Positions 7,536 through 16,986 of a stretch of DNA of 64,000 nt are shown piece after piece. Under the pieces are notes generated by a model. It had not been told where the DNA came from. It saw nothing but the letters and a program-made list of their open reading frames with translations, and did not search any database. Position 1 is the first letter of the stretch. Every line of letters begins with the position of its first letter. The position numbers were made by a program, and so were the translations under genes. This DNA comes from Paracoccaceae bacterium (GTDB taxonomy: Bacteria; Pseudomonadota; Alphaproteobacteria; Rhodobacterales; Rhodobacteraceae): the NCBI GenBank assembly GCA_028874915.1, contig JAPPHA010000049.1, positions 1 to 64,000 on the forward strand, written 5' to 3'.

Positions 7536-9986
7536 ATGACAACGATACCAAATCATGCCCGGGTGGCGGTCGTCGGCGGCGGCGTGGTCGGCTGTTCCGT
7601 TGCCTATCACCTGGCAAAGCACGGCTGGAAGGACATCGTCCTTCTGGAGCGGAAGCGGCTGACGTCGGGCACGACGTGGCACGCGGCCGGGCTCATTGCG
7701 CAGTTGCGGGCAACGGCCAATATGACCCGCCTCGCCAAGTATTCACAGGAACTCTACGGGGAGCTGGAAGCCGAGACAGGCGTGGCCACCGGCTTGCGAC
7801 GAAACGGATCGATCACCGTCGCACTGACCCCAGAACGCCGTGAAGAGATTTTCCGCCAGGCTGCAATGGCACGGGCCTTCGATGTCGAGGTCGAAGAGAT
7901 TTCTCCCGCCGAAGTGGCCAGGAGGGTTCCGCATCTGAACACGGCCGATGTCCTCGCCGGTGTTTGGCTGCCTCGTGACGGACAGGGCGACCCGGCCAAT
8001 ATTGCGCTCGCGATGGCCCGCGGTGCCCAGAACCGCGGAGTGACCATCGTCGAACAGGCGCGGGTGACCGGGTTCACGGTCGAGAACCGCCGCGTGACCG
8101 GCCTCAAGGGCGAATGGAAGGGCGAGCCCTTCCGGATGGCCCTGGAGGCGGTGGTCAACTGCGGCGGCATGTGGGGCCGCGAGATCGGCCGGATGGCCGG
8201 CGTCAACGTTCCGCTCCACGCCTGCGAGCATTTTTACATCGTTACCGAACCCATCGACGGGTTGGGCCAACTGCCAGTCCTCCGGGTTCCCGACGAATGC
8301 GCCTATTACAAGGAAGATGCCGGGAAGCTTCTCCTCGGTGCCTTTGAACCGGAGGCCAGGCCCTGGGGAATGGACGGCATACCGCCCGACTTCGAATTTG
8401 ATCAGCTTCCGGAAAACGTCGAGCATTTCGAGCCGGTTCTCGAGAAGGCCTGCAACCGAATGCCGCTCCTGGCGAGCGCCGGGATCCAGACTTTCTTCAA
8501 TGGGCCGGAGAGTTTCACTCCGGACAGCGCCTACCACTTGGGACAGGCACTGGAACGGGACAATGTCTGGGTGGCGGCGGGTTTCAACTCTGTCGGCGTC
8601 CAGTCTGCCGGTGGCGCCGGTTGGGCGCTGGCGCAGTGGATGGTGGACGGGGAAAGGCCCTTCGACCTCGGTGACGTGGACATCGGCCGCATGCAACCGT
8701 TCCAGGGCAACCGGACTTACCTTCGTGAACGCGCCCGTGAGGCGCTGGGACTGCTCTACGCCGACCATTTCCCCTACCGGCAAAAGGCGACGGCCCGGGG
8801 CGTCCGGCGCTCGCCGTTCCATCACCAACTCCTGGACCATGGCGCAGTCATGGGCGAAGCTGCCGGATTCGAACGCCCGAACTGGTTCGCGCGGGAAGGG
8901 CAGGACCGCGAATACCACTACAGCTGGGGACGGCAGAATTGGTTCGAAAACGCGGCCGTGGAGCACCGGGCACTCCGCAACGGAGTCGGAATTTACGACA
9001 TGTCGTCCTTCGGCAAGATTCGGATCGAAGGCCCGGACGCCGAATCCCTTCTCAATCACGTCTGTGGAAACGATGTCAGCGTGCCTGTCGGAACGATCGT
9101 CTACAGCCAGTTTCTCAACCGATCCGGCGGAATCGAATCCGATGTTACGGTGACGCGTCTCTCGGAAACCGCCTACTTGGTGATCACACCTGCGGCGACC
9201 CGTCTCGCCGACCAGACCTGGCTCCTTCGCCACCGGAATCACCGCGACGACCGCGCGGTGATCACCGACGTTACTGCTGGCGAGGCCGTCCTCGCCGTCA
9301 TGGGACCGCTCTCCCGTTCGCTCCTGGAATCCGCGTCGTCAGGGAGTTTCTCCAATGACGACAACCCGTTCGGCACAATGCGGATGATCGAAATTGGAAT
9401 GGCGGAAGCGCGGGCTCATCGGGTTTCCTATGTGGGCGAACTCGGCTGGGAGATCTACGTCTCCACCGAGTTCGCCGGTCATCTCTTCGAGACACTTCAC
9501 GATTCCGGCGCCGAGTTCGGGCTCAGGCACTGCGGCATGCACGCGATGGACAGCTGCCGGATCGAAAAGGCCTTCCGGCATTTTGGCCATGATATTACCT
9601 GCGAGGATCACGTCTTGGAGGCGGGTCTCGGATTTGCCGTGAAGACGCGGAAACCGGATTTCGTCGGTCGGGACGCCGTGCTCGCGAAGCGGGACGCCGG
9701 CCTCGACAGGCGGTTTCTCCAGTTCCTCCTCCAGGATCCGGAACCCCTGCTCTACCACAATGAACCCATCGTTCGTGACGGAGAGATCGTCGGCTATCTG
9801 TCGTCCGGGAACTACGGCCATCATTTGGGCGGCGCCGTCGGACTCGGCTATGTTCCGGCTCGAGGCGAGACTTCCGCGATGCTACTGGCGTCGTCCTGGG
9901 AGATCGATGTCGCTGGCACCCGGGTGGCGGCCACCGCTTCGATCCGCCCCCTCTATGATCCGGGTGCGGCTCGGGTCAGGACATAG
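7536..9986 (+). CDS. FAD-dependent sarcosine/dimethylglycine dehydrogenase-like protein with GcvT domain
   Basis: An 816-aa paralogue of the gene at 3653, with the same domain order: FAD-binding DAO domain (VAVVGGGVVGCSVAYHL, from about residue 10), linker, then GcvT and GcvT C-terminal barrel. His49 in TTWHAAG corresponds to the covalent-flavin histidine. Two such enzymes in tandem fit the consecutive steps dimethylglycine to sarcosine to glycine, with folate accepting each one-carbon unit, but which copy does which step cannot be told. The gene follows the PNPOx-like gene by 63 bp and appears to close the operon. Confidence 0.87.
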   Translation: MTTIPNHARVAVVGGGVVGCSVAYHLAKHGWKDIVLLERKRLTSGTTWHAAGLIAQLRATANMTRLAKYSQELYGELEAETGVATGLRRNGSITVALTPERREEIFRQAAMARAFDVEVEEISPAEVARRVPHLNTADVLAGVWLPRDGQGDPANIALAMARGAQNRGVTIVEQARVTGFTVENRRVTGLKGEWKGEPFRMALEAVVNCGGMWGREIGRMAGVNVPLHACEHFYIVTEPIDGLGQLPVLRVPDECAYYKEDAGKLLLGAFEPEARPWGMDGIPPDFEFDQLPENVEHFEPVLEKACNRMPLLASAGIQTFFNGPESFTPDSAYHLGQALERDNVWVAAGFNSVGVQSAGGAGWALAQWMVDGERPFDLGDVDIGRMQPFQGNRTYLRERAREALGLLYADHFPYRQKATARGVRRSPFHHQLLDHGAVMGEAAGFERPNWFAREGQDREYHYSWGRQNWFENAAVEHRALRNGVGIYDMSSFGKIRIEGPDAESLLNHVCGNDVSVPVGTIVYSQFLNRSGGIESDVTVTRLSETAYLVITPAATRLADQTWLLRHRNHRDDRAVITDVTAGEAVLAVMGPLSRSLLESASSGSFSNDDNPFGTMRMIEIGMAEARAHRVSYVGELGWEIYVSTEFAGHLFETLHDSGAEFGLRHCGMHAMDSCRIEKAFRHFGHDITCEDHVLEAGLGFAVKTRKPDFVGRDAVLAKRDAGLDRRFLQFLLQDPEPLLYHNEPIVRDGEIVGYLSSGNYGHHLGGAVGLGYVPARGETSAMLLASSWEIDVAGTRVAATASIRPLYDPGAARVRT

Positions 9987-10041
9987 TCCGTGCCTGAAGC
10001 CCGGAGCATTTCGAGGCTTCCTTGCGAACGCGATTTCGACT

Positions 10042-10046
10042 GGAGG
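10042..10046 (+). promoter_or_regulatory. Ribosome binding site deciding the GTG start of the RluA-type gene
   Basis: GGAGG lies 8 bp before the GTG at 10055. This supports that start over a TTG at 10022, which has no comparable signal. Confidence 0.6.
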
Positions 10047-10054
10047 CCATCGCG

Positions 10055-10723
10055 GTGAGTCCAGCTCCGGTTGCGGGCGACGCCTACCGGCCACCGGACG
10101 TTCCGCTCGCAATCGTCCATGCCGACGCGCAACTCCTGGTCGCAGACAAGCCATGCGGGCTACTGTCGGTCCCTGGAAAGGGGCCCGAACGTGCGGACTG
10201 CCTGGCCGCCCGGGTTCAGGCCGTCTTTCCGGAGGCCCTTGTCGTCCATCGTCTGGATCGGGACACCTCCGGGCTCATGGTTTTTGCGTTGACGCCAACG
10301 GCACAACGCCATCTTGGTCTGCAATTCGAAAAACGCCAAGTTACGAAAGTCTACATGGCCCGGGTCCGCGGCCGGATGGTCAGCCGGTCCGGCACTGTCA
10401 ACCTTCCGCTCATCGTCGATTGGCCAAATCGCCCGCGGCAGATGGTTTCGCACGACCATGGCCGCCCGGCCCAAACCGAATGGCAGGTCCAGAGTCTCCA
10501 GGATGGTGCAACCCGCGTCCGACTGATGCCGAAGACCGGTCGAAGCCACCAGCTCCGCGTGCACATGCTGGCTATCGGACACCCGATCCTCGGCGACCCG
10601 CTATACGGCGACGATAGAGTCGCCGCCGCCGCCGACCGGCTCCAGCTTCACGCCATGACCCTGAAGCTGCGCCATCCGGACGGTGGCCGATGGATGACGT
10701 TTCGGAGTCCGCCACCTTTCTGA
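10055..10723 (+). CDS. rluA: RluA-family pseudouridine synthase
   Basis: A 222-aa pseudouridine synthase. The catalytic motif HRLDRDTSG is at residues 65-73, with Asp68 as the nucleophile, and KPCGLLSVPG and KTGRSHQLRVHM are further family blocks. There is no S4 domain, and the short length fits the RluA/TruC branch, which modifies 23S rRNA and/or tRNA, rather than RluC/D. The precise target uridine is not certain. The GTG start is set by the adjacent Shine-Dalgarno sequence. It is convergent with the sauT operon. Confidence 0.85.
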   Translation: MSPAPVAGDAYRPPDVPLAIVHADAQLLVADKPCGLLSVPGKGPERADCLAARVQAVFPEALVVHRLDRDTSGLMVFALTPTAQRHLGLQFEKRQVTKVYMARVRGRMVSRSGTVNLPLIVDWPNRPRQMVSHDHGRPAQTEWQVQSLQDGATRVRLMPKTGRSHQLRVHMLAIGHPILGDPLYGDDRVAAAADRLQLHAMTLKLRHPDGGRWMTFRSPPPF

Positions 10724-10796
10724 CCGGAGTGCAGAGTCTCAAGTTTCGAACCAACCGGGAAACCGCGACCCCAAGACTGGAGCCACGCGTCGACGG

Positions 10797-10819
10797 GCAC
10801 CGGGGGGCGTCTCCGGTGC
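10797..10819. terminator. Hairpin between convergent genes
   Basis: GCACCGG pairs with CCGGTGC (7 bp, extendable by a G:T and a G:C) around a short loop, between the convergent rluA-type and sauT genes. There is no clear T run on either side, so it may be a weak bidirectional terminator or simply a stable hairpin. Confidence 0.35.
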
Positions 10820-10838
10820 AAAGGGCGCACTCCGGTGT

Positions 10839-12443
10839 TCAGTAGAGCGTGTCGTCCTCAAGACGGTGAACGCCGTCCGGTTCCGCTGGAGCCGTGGCCG
10901 CGGACTTCGGTTCGAGACACCCTTTGAGAGCCAGACGCTGGATCTTGCCGGACGGTCCCTTGGGGAGCGACGCCAGGATGTGGATTCGCTCGGGCGCCTT
11001 GAAGGCCCCGAGCCGCGCCCGGCAATGGTCGCCAATCGTCTGTGCCGTCGCCACCGAATCGCCGCGAAGCCGGACGGCCGCCTCGACCCGTTCGCCGTAG
11101 ACCTGACAGGGCATTCCGAAGGCCGCCGCCTCGACCACGTCGCTATGGGCGTAGAGTACCTCGTCGATTTCTCGGGGCGCGATGTTCTCGCCGCCCTTGA
11201 TGATCAATTCCTTCAGCCGGCCGGTCACGACAATGTAGCCAGCCGCGTCCTGGCACCCGAGATCGCCAGTTCGGAGCCATCCATCGTCGGTGAATACTGC
11301 TTGCGTGGCGTCCGGATCCTTCAGGTAGCGGGACATGATGTTGGGACCACTGACAATGATTTCGCCTTCGGCGCCGACGGGCGCCGGGCCGCCGTCGGCG
11401 AGAATGATACGAGCGGCATTGCCGTGCGCGAATCCGGGTGAGCCGATCTTTCGCCTGCCGGGCGGTAACGGGTTCGAGAGGATCTGCGCCGCGGCCTCGG
11501 TCAGTCCCATGGTCTCGATGATCGGGACGGTAAACCGAGCCTCGAACGCCTTTTGCGTTTCGACAGGAAGTGGCGCCGAGGCCGACCTGGCGAATCGGAC
11601 TCGCGTCCGCACCGCCGGAGGGGGAACCGTTTCACTGTGAAGGAGATGCGAAATTATCGTCGGAACCACCGAAAACCAGGTCACCTCATGGCGTTCGACA
11701 TCGTCCCAGAAACGCCGGAGCGAGAACCGGGGCGCCATGACAAGCGTGGCTCCCGAGATCACGGTTCCCATCACGGTCACACAAAGCCCGTTGATATGAT
11801 AGATCGGAAGCACGCAATAGCCTCGATCATCGGTCGACAGCCGATGGGCGACCGTCGGCGTCCAGCCACCGGCCAGCAGGCTGGCATGGCTGTGAACCAC
11901 ACCCTTCGGCCTGCCGGTGGTTCCTGACGTGTACATCAGCAGGGCGTCGTCCGACGGATCGAGCGGCAGGAGATCCGGCGACGGTTTTGGTGCAGTCTGC
12001 AGGGCTTCGGCCAGGACCATGGATTCAAGCCCGGGCGGCCGAACTCTGTTGAAGGCCTCCCGCTGGCCCGACCCGACGAATGCCAGCCGGGCTCCCGAGT
12101 GCCCGAGAGCATATGCAATCGCAGAATCACCCGCGACCAGGTTGATCAGGGTCGATCGAAACCCGCCGATGACCGTGCCGAAAAATGCCAGGACCGCCTC
12201 GCGGGAGTTCGGCATCATGATCGCGACGCTTTCGCCCTTGCCAATTCCCTGGGCACCAATTGCCATCGCCACCTTCCGGGCTCCGGAGAGTAGGTCGGGC
12301 CATGTCAGGGGCGGCGCACCATCCGTGAACAGAAATGCAGGCCGGTCCGGAATGGCTTTGGCGTTGTAAAAAAGCCAGTCGTGGATGGAACCGCATGGCG
12401 GGACGGAAGGGTCGAATTCGAATGTCGACAATGGTTCACCCAT
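10839..12443 (-). CDS. sauT: AMP-forming acyl-CoA ligase, probable sulfoacetate-CoA ligase
   Basis: A 534-aa ANL-superfamily ligase that activates a carboxylate with ATP and CoA. The adenylate-forming signature YTSGTTGRPKG is at residues 171-181, LRTGDLG lies in the hinge region and the C-terminal lysine lies in PSGKIQRL. The start at 12443 overlaps the sauS stop by 8 bp; the upstream extension to 12575 lies inside sauS. Its coupling to a SauS-type CoA-acylating aldehyde dehydrogenase mirrors the Cupriavidus necator sau locus, where SauT makes sulfoacetyl-CoA. The substrate assignment depends on that context, since ligase specificity cannot be read directly. Confidence 0.72.
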   Translation of the reverse strand: MGEPLSTFEFDPSVPPCGSIHDWLFYNAKAIPDRPAFLFTDGAPPLTWPDLLSGARKVAMAIGAQGIGKGESVAIMMPNSREAVLAFFGTVIGGFRSTLINLVAGDSAIAYALGHSGARLAFVGSGQREAFNRVRPPGLESMVLAEALQTAPKPSPDLLPLDPSDDALLMYTSGTTGRPKGVVHSHASLLAGGWTPTVAHRLSTDDRGYCVLPIYHINGLCVTVMGTVISGATLVMAPRFSLRRFWDDVERHEVTWFSVVPTIISHLLHSETVPPPAVRTRVRFARSASAPLPVETQKAFEARFTVPIIETMGLTEAAAQILSNPLPPGRRKIGSPGFAHGNAARIILADGGPAPVGAEGEIIVSGPNIMSRYLKDPDATQAVFTDDGWLRTGDLGCQDAAGYIVVTGRLKELIIKGGENIAPREIDEVLYAHSDVVEAAAFGMPCQVYGERVEAAVRLRGDSVATAQTIGDHCRARLGAFKAPERIHILASLPKGPSGKIQRLALKGCLEPKSAATAPAEPDGVHRLEDDTLY

Positions 12444-13845
12444 CGCCGCCGGTGACGGACCAGTACTCGGAGAAAATCTCGTCGAGATCGGGTTCACGGG
12501 CGGGAATCGGGCGGACGACCCGGGTGGTCTGGACAAAGTGCCTCCAGTGCAGATTGTCATCGATGGTGTTGCCACCCCATGTTCCGCATCCCATGGAAAG
12601 CGAGAACGGCATGCCGTTGTCGAAGGCGCCGCCGGTCGCCAGGCAGTGCGCCTGGTTGACGATCACCCGGCAGACCGGCATCCGCCGCCCGAGCTCGATC
12701 GCCCGGGCGTCGTCGGCGCTGTGCAGCCCGATTGAATGACCGGCGCCCTGGTGGCGAAGGATTGTATGCGCTGTGTCGGCTGCGGCCGCAAAGTCGGGGG
12801 CCCGGTAGACCGAAAGCACGAGCGACAACTTCTCCCGGGAGAGGGGGTGTTCGGGACCTATCCCCTGGGTCTCGACGGCCAGAAACCGTGTCGAAGGAGG
12901 CAAGGAACCCGAGAGACCGAGTTCGGCAAGCATCCGTTCGGAACTGCGGGCAACGATGGCCGGGTTGATACGGCCTTCCGGGAACAGCCGTGCCATCAAC
13001 GCCGGGGTCTCCCGGACCTGGGCGCCGCCTTCCCGCCCGAGAGCCTCGAGAAAGGCCTCACGGACAGCATCGACGACAATGACCGCATTTTCCGACGAAC
13101 AGGACGTGGCGTTGTCGAAAGTCTTCGATTGGGCGATCTTCCGGGCGGCGGCGGCCAGATCGGCGGTCTCGTCGATGATGACCGACGCGTTGCCGATCCC
13201 AACGCCAATCGCCGGGCGGCCGCAACTGTAGGCCCGCCGAACATTGTCCTGGCTGCCGGTCGCCACCACCATGTCAGAGAGTTCCAGCATGCGCTGGGTC
13301 TTGGCCTTGGATCCGGGCGGCGGCAGCATCTGGACCAGGTCGGGATCGAGGGCGATCCGGTCGAATTCGGCGTGAATGAAGCCGAGCAGCCGCTGACAGG
13401 TTTCGACGCCCCGGGGAGACGGCGACAGGACAATGGCATTGCCGCACTTGAGCGCGTTGATCACGTTGTTGGCCGGCGTCGCCGCCGGGTTGGTCGATGG
13501 CACAACGGCGCCGACGACGCCCACGGGCCGGGTGATTTCCGTGATCCCGGTTTCCGGATCGTCGCGAACAACGCCATGGGTGGCAACATTCCTGATGTCC
13601 CGAAGAAGTCCGAGGGTCTTGCGATGATTCTTGGAAATCTTGTCCGGGACATTGCCAAGTCCGGTGGTGGCCACGGCGAGTTCGGCGAGCGTGCGGTTGC
13701 GGTCGGGTTCCACGATCGCCCAGCCGGCCGCAAGCGCCGCCCGGTCGTAAAGTCCCTGGCTGCCGGACGCAGCATAGGTGGCCTGGGCCTGGCGCGCGCG
13801 CACCATGATCGCCTCAACGGCCATGACATCGTCCCTGACCGTCAT
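12436..13845 (-). CDS. sauS: Sulfoacetaldehyde dehydrogenase (acylating)
   Basis: A 469-aa CoA-acylating aldehyde dehydrogenase. The catalytic cysteine is Cys249 in FDNATSCSSEN, and the C-terminal block MPFSLSMGCGTWGGNTIDDN is close to what I recall of SauS. In the sau pathway it reduces sulfoacetyl-CoA to sulfoacetaldehyde with NADPH. It overlaps sauT and lies 140 bp after tctC in what looks like one operon. Alternatives are related acetaldehyde or propionaldehyde dehydrogenases (EutE/PduP), but the sauT partner and the length favour SauS. The Xsc and Pta enzymes needed to finish the pathway are not in this window. Confidence 0.8.
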   Translation of the reverse strand: MTVRDDVMAVEAIMVRARQAQATYAASGSQGLYDRAALAAGWAIVEPDRNRTLAELAVATTGLGNVPDKISKNHRKTLGLLRDIRNVATHGVVRDDPETGITEITRPVGVVGAVVPSTNPAATPANNVINALKCGNAIVLSPSPRGVETCQRLLGFIHAEFDRIALDPDLVQMLPPPGSKAKTQRMLELSDMVVATGSQDNVRRAYSCGRPAIGVGIGNASVIIDETADLAAAARKIAQSKTFDNATSCSSENAVIVVDAVREAFLEALGREGGAQVRETPALMARLFPEGRINPAIVARSSERMLAELGLSGSLPPSTRFLAVETQGIGPEHPLSREKLSLVLSVYRAPDFAAAADTAHTILRHQGAGHSIGLHSADDARAIELGRRMPVCRVIVNQAHCLATGGAFDNGMPFSLSMGCGTWGGNTIDDNLHWRHFVQTTRVVRPIPAREPDLDEIFSEYWSVTGGDG

Positions 13846-13984
13846 GACAGCTGCCTACGATTCCAATCAGGAGACCGTGTCAGGGGGTCGGGGTCAAACG
13901 CCGTAACGACGGCGGACGGCGTCGGCGCCCCGAGGACCGGCCGGGTCTCCTGCCGACCGGCCCCCTGAGCTGCGGTCACGGATC

Positions 13985-14950
13985 TCAGAGGCCGGCCAAC
14001 AGTTCGGCAAGCGCCGACTGCCGGGCCGCCCACATCGCCTGGACCTCTTCGCGGGTCATGATGTGCATCGGTGATCCTCCAGCCTTCATCTTGCCCTGAA
14101 CCCGGCCGTTCTCGAACATCGTCGGCACGATTTCGGACAGCTTGTCGATGATCCCTTGCGGCGTGCCTTTCGGAACCATGATGCCACGGAAATTCACTGA
14201 AGAATTGTCGACATCGAATCCCTGCTCCACCAGCGTCGGGACATCCGGAAGGAAGTCGTTCCGTTCCAGGTCGAAGACTCCGAGGATCTTGACGGTCCCC
14301 GCTTCGCGGGCCCGGAAGGCATCGGAGAGATTGTTCACCCCGCCCATGACTTCGCCGGCGATCACTGCCTTCATAGCGCCGGCACCACCCTTACTGTTGG
14401 GAATGTAGGCGAGTTGAACACCGGACGCCTTTTCGAGCTGGAGCGCAGCAATGTGATGACCGACAAAAAGGCCGGCCCCGGAAAAGGTCAACTTGCCCGG
14501 GTTCGCCTTTGCCCATTCGACGACATCGGTCATCGAGTTGAACGGGCTGTCAGCGGCGACGACAAAGACCGCCGGGTCAGCACCCCAGTTGGCAATCGGT
14601 TCGAAACTGTCGGCCGAATACTCGACCCCGCCCTTGATCGACTGGGCGATGAAGTGCGGGATGTTATAGGCGGCCAGCGTGTAGCCGTCGGTCTCGGCCT
14701 GGGTGGCGAACCAGTTCCAGCCAACGCGCCCACCGGCGCCCGGCTTGTTGATGATGGCAATCGGCATGCCAAGCGCGTCTTCGTTGCCGGCAGTCATCGT
14801 GACGATCCGAGCCTGGAAATCGGTGGCCCCTCCTGCCCCATAGCTGATCATCAGCATGATCGGGCGGTCCGGATAGCTTCCGTGAGCATCGGCCAGGGTC
14901 ACGGCGGGCACCGTGGCCAAGGCAAGGGCCGCGGCAAGGAGTTTCTTCAT
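13985..14950 (-). CDS. TctC-family periplasmic substrate-binding protein
   Basis: The solute-binding component of a tripartite tricarboxylate transporter, 321 aa. It begins with a clear signal peptide (MKKLLAAALALATVPAVTLA, cleavage after ADA or nearby), followed by YPDRPIMLMISYGAGGATDF, the typical start of the mature domain, and a NKPGAGG loop. It belongs to the tctA-tctB-tctC set and sits just before sauS, so sulfoacetate or a related C2 sulfonate is the likely ligand. TctC-type proteins bind very varied carboxylates, and the ligand is inferred from the neighbours. Confidence 0.88.
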   Translation of the reverse strand: MKKLLAAALALATVPAVTLADAHGSYPDRPIMLMISYGAGGATDFQARIVTMTAGNEDALGMPIAIINKPGAGGRVGWNWFATQAETDGYTLAAYNIPHFIAQSIKGGVEYSADSFEPIANWGADPAVFVVAADSPFNSMTDVVEWAKANPGKLTFSGAGLFVGHHIAALQLEKASGVQLAYIPNSKGGAGAMKAVIAGEVMGGVNNLSDAFRAREAGTVKILGVFDLERNDFLPDVPTLVEQGFDVDNSSVNFRGIMVPKGTPQGIIDKLSEIVPTMFENGRVQGKMKAGGSPMHIMTREEVQAMWAARQSALAELLAGL

Positions 14951-15007
14951 GGTTCCGTCCTTTCCTTCAGTTGACGGTTTGGATCAGGCCATGGCGTCAT
15001 GGCCGTT

Positions 15008-15487
15008 TCATCTGAACAGGATTTCACGTGGGGAAAACACGTTCAGAATGATGGCGAAAAGACCGTACATCACCGCCACGAAGCCGGCGGTGATGACGAT
15101 TCGGCGAATCCAGGTCGCCGACCGGTTGTGCGGCGCCGGGTCATAGAGCGTAATGAGCAGGAAGACCACGACCGCTGTCGACGTATAGAAACCGACGTTT
15201 GCCGCCGCCAGGTAGACGTAGATGAGTCCGATGGCGAGGCCGGGCAGGAAGTTTCGCCACTCGGCGGTCGGAATCGCTGCCGAGGTCACATCCTCCGCTT
15301 CCGGTCGCAGCACCGTCCGGATGAAGACCGCGAGCGACAACACCACGAAAACGGTTGCGATGATCCGAGGAAAGGCAAAGGCAGCGGCCGGCGACTGCGT
15401 ATAGCTGATGGCGGCGACCCAAATTCCGACGATCAGGATGAGTCCCGGCGGCAGGAGACGTTCGAGCGTTCGCATATCCACCCTCAT
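15008..15487 (-). CDS. TctB-family small membrane subunit of a TTT transporter
   Basis: A 159-aa membrane protein with about four hydrophobic segments (LLPPGLILIVGIWVAAISY, IIATVFVVLSLAVFI, FLPGLAIGLIYVYLAAANV, and a C-terminal one). This matches the poorly conserved TctB subunit that pairs with TctA. Its ATG overlaps the tctA stop by 4 bp (ATGA), so the two are translated together. Little more can be said of the mechanism from sequence. Confidence 0.82.
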   Translation of the reverse strand: MRVDMRTLERLLPPGLILIVGIWVAAISYTQSPAAAFAFPRIIATVFVVLSLAVFIRTVLRPEAEDVTSAAIPTAEWRNFLPGLAIGLIYVYLAAANVGFYTSTAVVVFLLITLYDPAPHNRSATWIRRIVITAGFVAVMYGLFAIILNVFSPREILFR

Positions 15488-16986
15488 ACGCCGCCCTCCG
15501 GCCCGCGGCGGCCGCGGAGTTCCAGCCAGGCCGAATATCCGACCGATGCCAGAACGATTCCAATCAGGACCAGATTGAGCGTTCCGGTAAAGAAGTACAT
15601 CAGGATTCCATCTTGGGCTCTGGCAATCATCGCCCCTTCGACGAAATTGCCTTCGGCAATCGGCCCGAGGATCAGCCCGAGGACCAGAGGCGCGGGAGAG
15701 AAGCCGTAGCGTTCGAGGAAATACATGCCGACGCCAAGCGCCATCATGATGTAGACGTCATTCATTGAGTGCTGAACCGAGTAGCTTCCGAAAACTGCAA
15801 GGGCCAGGACCACTGCCGCCATCACCGAATGATGAACCATGGCAATGCGGGCGGCAAAGCCCGCGATCACCAGACCGAACGCGCACATCAGCAGTTGACC
15901 AACAAGCATCGAGTTGACGAAGGGCCAGACCACGTTCGGATAGAGTCGGAAAATGTCCGGTCCGGGGAAGATGCCATGGATGATCAGCCCGCCGAGGAGC
16001 ACGGCAGCAGTCGGGCTGCCCGGGATCGAAAGTGTCAGGAGGGGGACCAATGACGGGCCTACCATGGCGTTGTTGGCGCTTTCGGCGGCTATGATCCCTT
16101 CCGAATGTCCGGTCCCGAACTTGTCCCGTTCGGCGCTGAAGTTCTTCGCCTGGTCATAGGCGACCAGCCCGGCAATCTGGCCGCCGACCCCGGGAATCAG
16201 CCCGATGATCGATCCGACGGCCGTCCCGATTCCCACAGATCGGCTACGGCCCAGGACTTCGCGAACCGATTGCATCAGTGGGTGCCGGGCCACCCGGATG
16301 ACATCGACATCCCGGTGTCGGCGTCCTCTCGCCAGGAGCGAGATCACCTGAGGGATCGCGAACAGGCCGATCAGGGCGGCAATGATGTTGATTCCGCCGC
16401 CGAGCGACGGGTGAAAGATGAAACGCTGGGCACCCATGATGTCGTCGAAACCGATGGTCGCAAGCCACAGTCCGATACATCCGGCCAAGAGTCCCTTGAG
16501 GACTGAACCGCCACCGAGCGTCCCGATAACCGTGACCCCGAGGATGGCGATCCAGAAACTTTCGCTGGGGCCGAAGGAGAGCGCCCATTCCGCAAGTATC
16601 GGCGTCAGGAAGATCAACAGGAATACGCCGATGACGCCGCCGACGAGCGAAGCCAGAAAAGACAGCTGCAGTGCCCGCGCGCCCTGGCCGCTCTGTGCCA
16701 TCTGGTGGCCGTCGAGCGTGGTCGCGATATTGGCAGGGGCGCCGGGAATCTTCAGGAGAATTGCACTGACGGCACCACCGGCAACCGTCGAAGTATAAGC
16801 CGCGCCGAGAAGGATCAGCCCCTGAACCGGCTGAAGGTGAAAAGTGAAGGGGATCAGCAGCGCGACGGTCATGGTCGGCGACAGGCCGGGGGTCGCACCC
16901 AGGATCAGGCCACCGATCGTTCCTCCGAGCAGCAGCAGGAACGAGACCGGTTCGAACACGGGCCCGAAATAGGCCAGAAACGTCAT
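15484..16986 (-). CDS. TctA-family large membrane subunit of a TTT transporter
   Basis: A 500-aa permease with about twelve membrane segments. The conserved glycine-rich block GGTIGGLILGATPGLSPTMT lies near residue 21, and the repeat-like IGLIPGVGGQIAGLVAYDQAK sits in the middle, as expected for TctA. It is the first gene of the tctABC-sauS-sauT operon. In C. necator sulfoacetate enters by an MFS carrier (SauU), so a TTT system here would be a different uptake solution. Confidence 0.9.
   Translation of the reverse strand: MTFLAYFGPVFEPVSFLLLLGGTIGGLILGATPGLSPTMTVALLIPFTFHLQPVQGLILLGAAYTSTVAGGAVSAILLKIPGAPANIATTLDGHQMAQSGQGARALQLSFLASLVGGVIGVFLLIFLTPILAEWALSFGPSESFWIAILGVTVIGTLGGGSVLKGLLAGCIGLWLATIGFDDIMGAQRFIFHPSLGGGINIIAALIGLFAIPQVISLLARGRRHRDVDVIRVARHPLMQSVREVLGRSRSVGIGTAVGSIIGLIPGVGGQIAGLVAYDQAKNFSAERDKFGTGHSEGIIAAESANNAMVGPSLVPLLTLSIPGSPTAAVLLGGLIIHGIFPGPDIFRLYPNVVWPFVNSMLVGQLLMCAFGLVIAGFAARIAMVHHSVMAAVVLALAVFGSYSVQHSMNDVYIMMALGVGMYFLERYGFSPAPLVLGLILGPIAEGNFVEGAMIARAQDGILMYFFTGTLNLVLIGIVLASVGYSAWLELRGRRGPEGGV

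Noticed and set aside
7743-9242. 499-codon minus-strand open frame
   Set aside because: Lies wholly within the second DMGDH/SarDH-like gene on the other strand; no recognisable domain.
12736-13968. 410-codon plus-strand open frame
   Set aside because: Antisense to sauS, and its composition is Arg/Gly/Asp-rich as in shadows.
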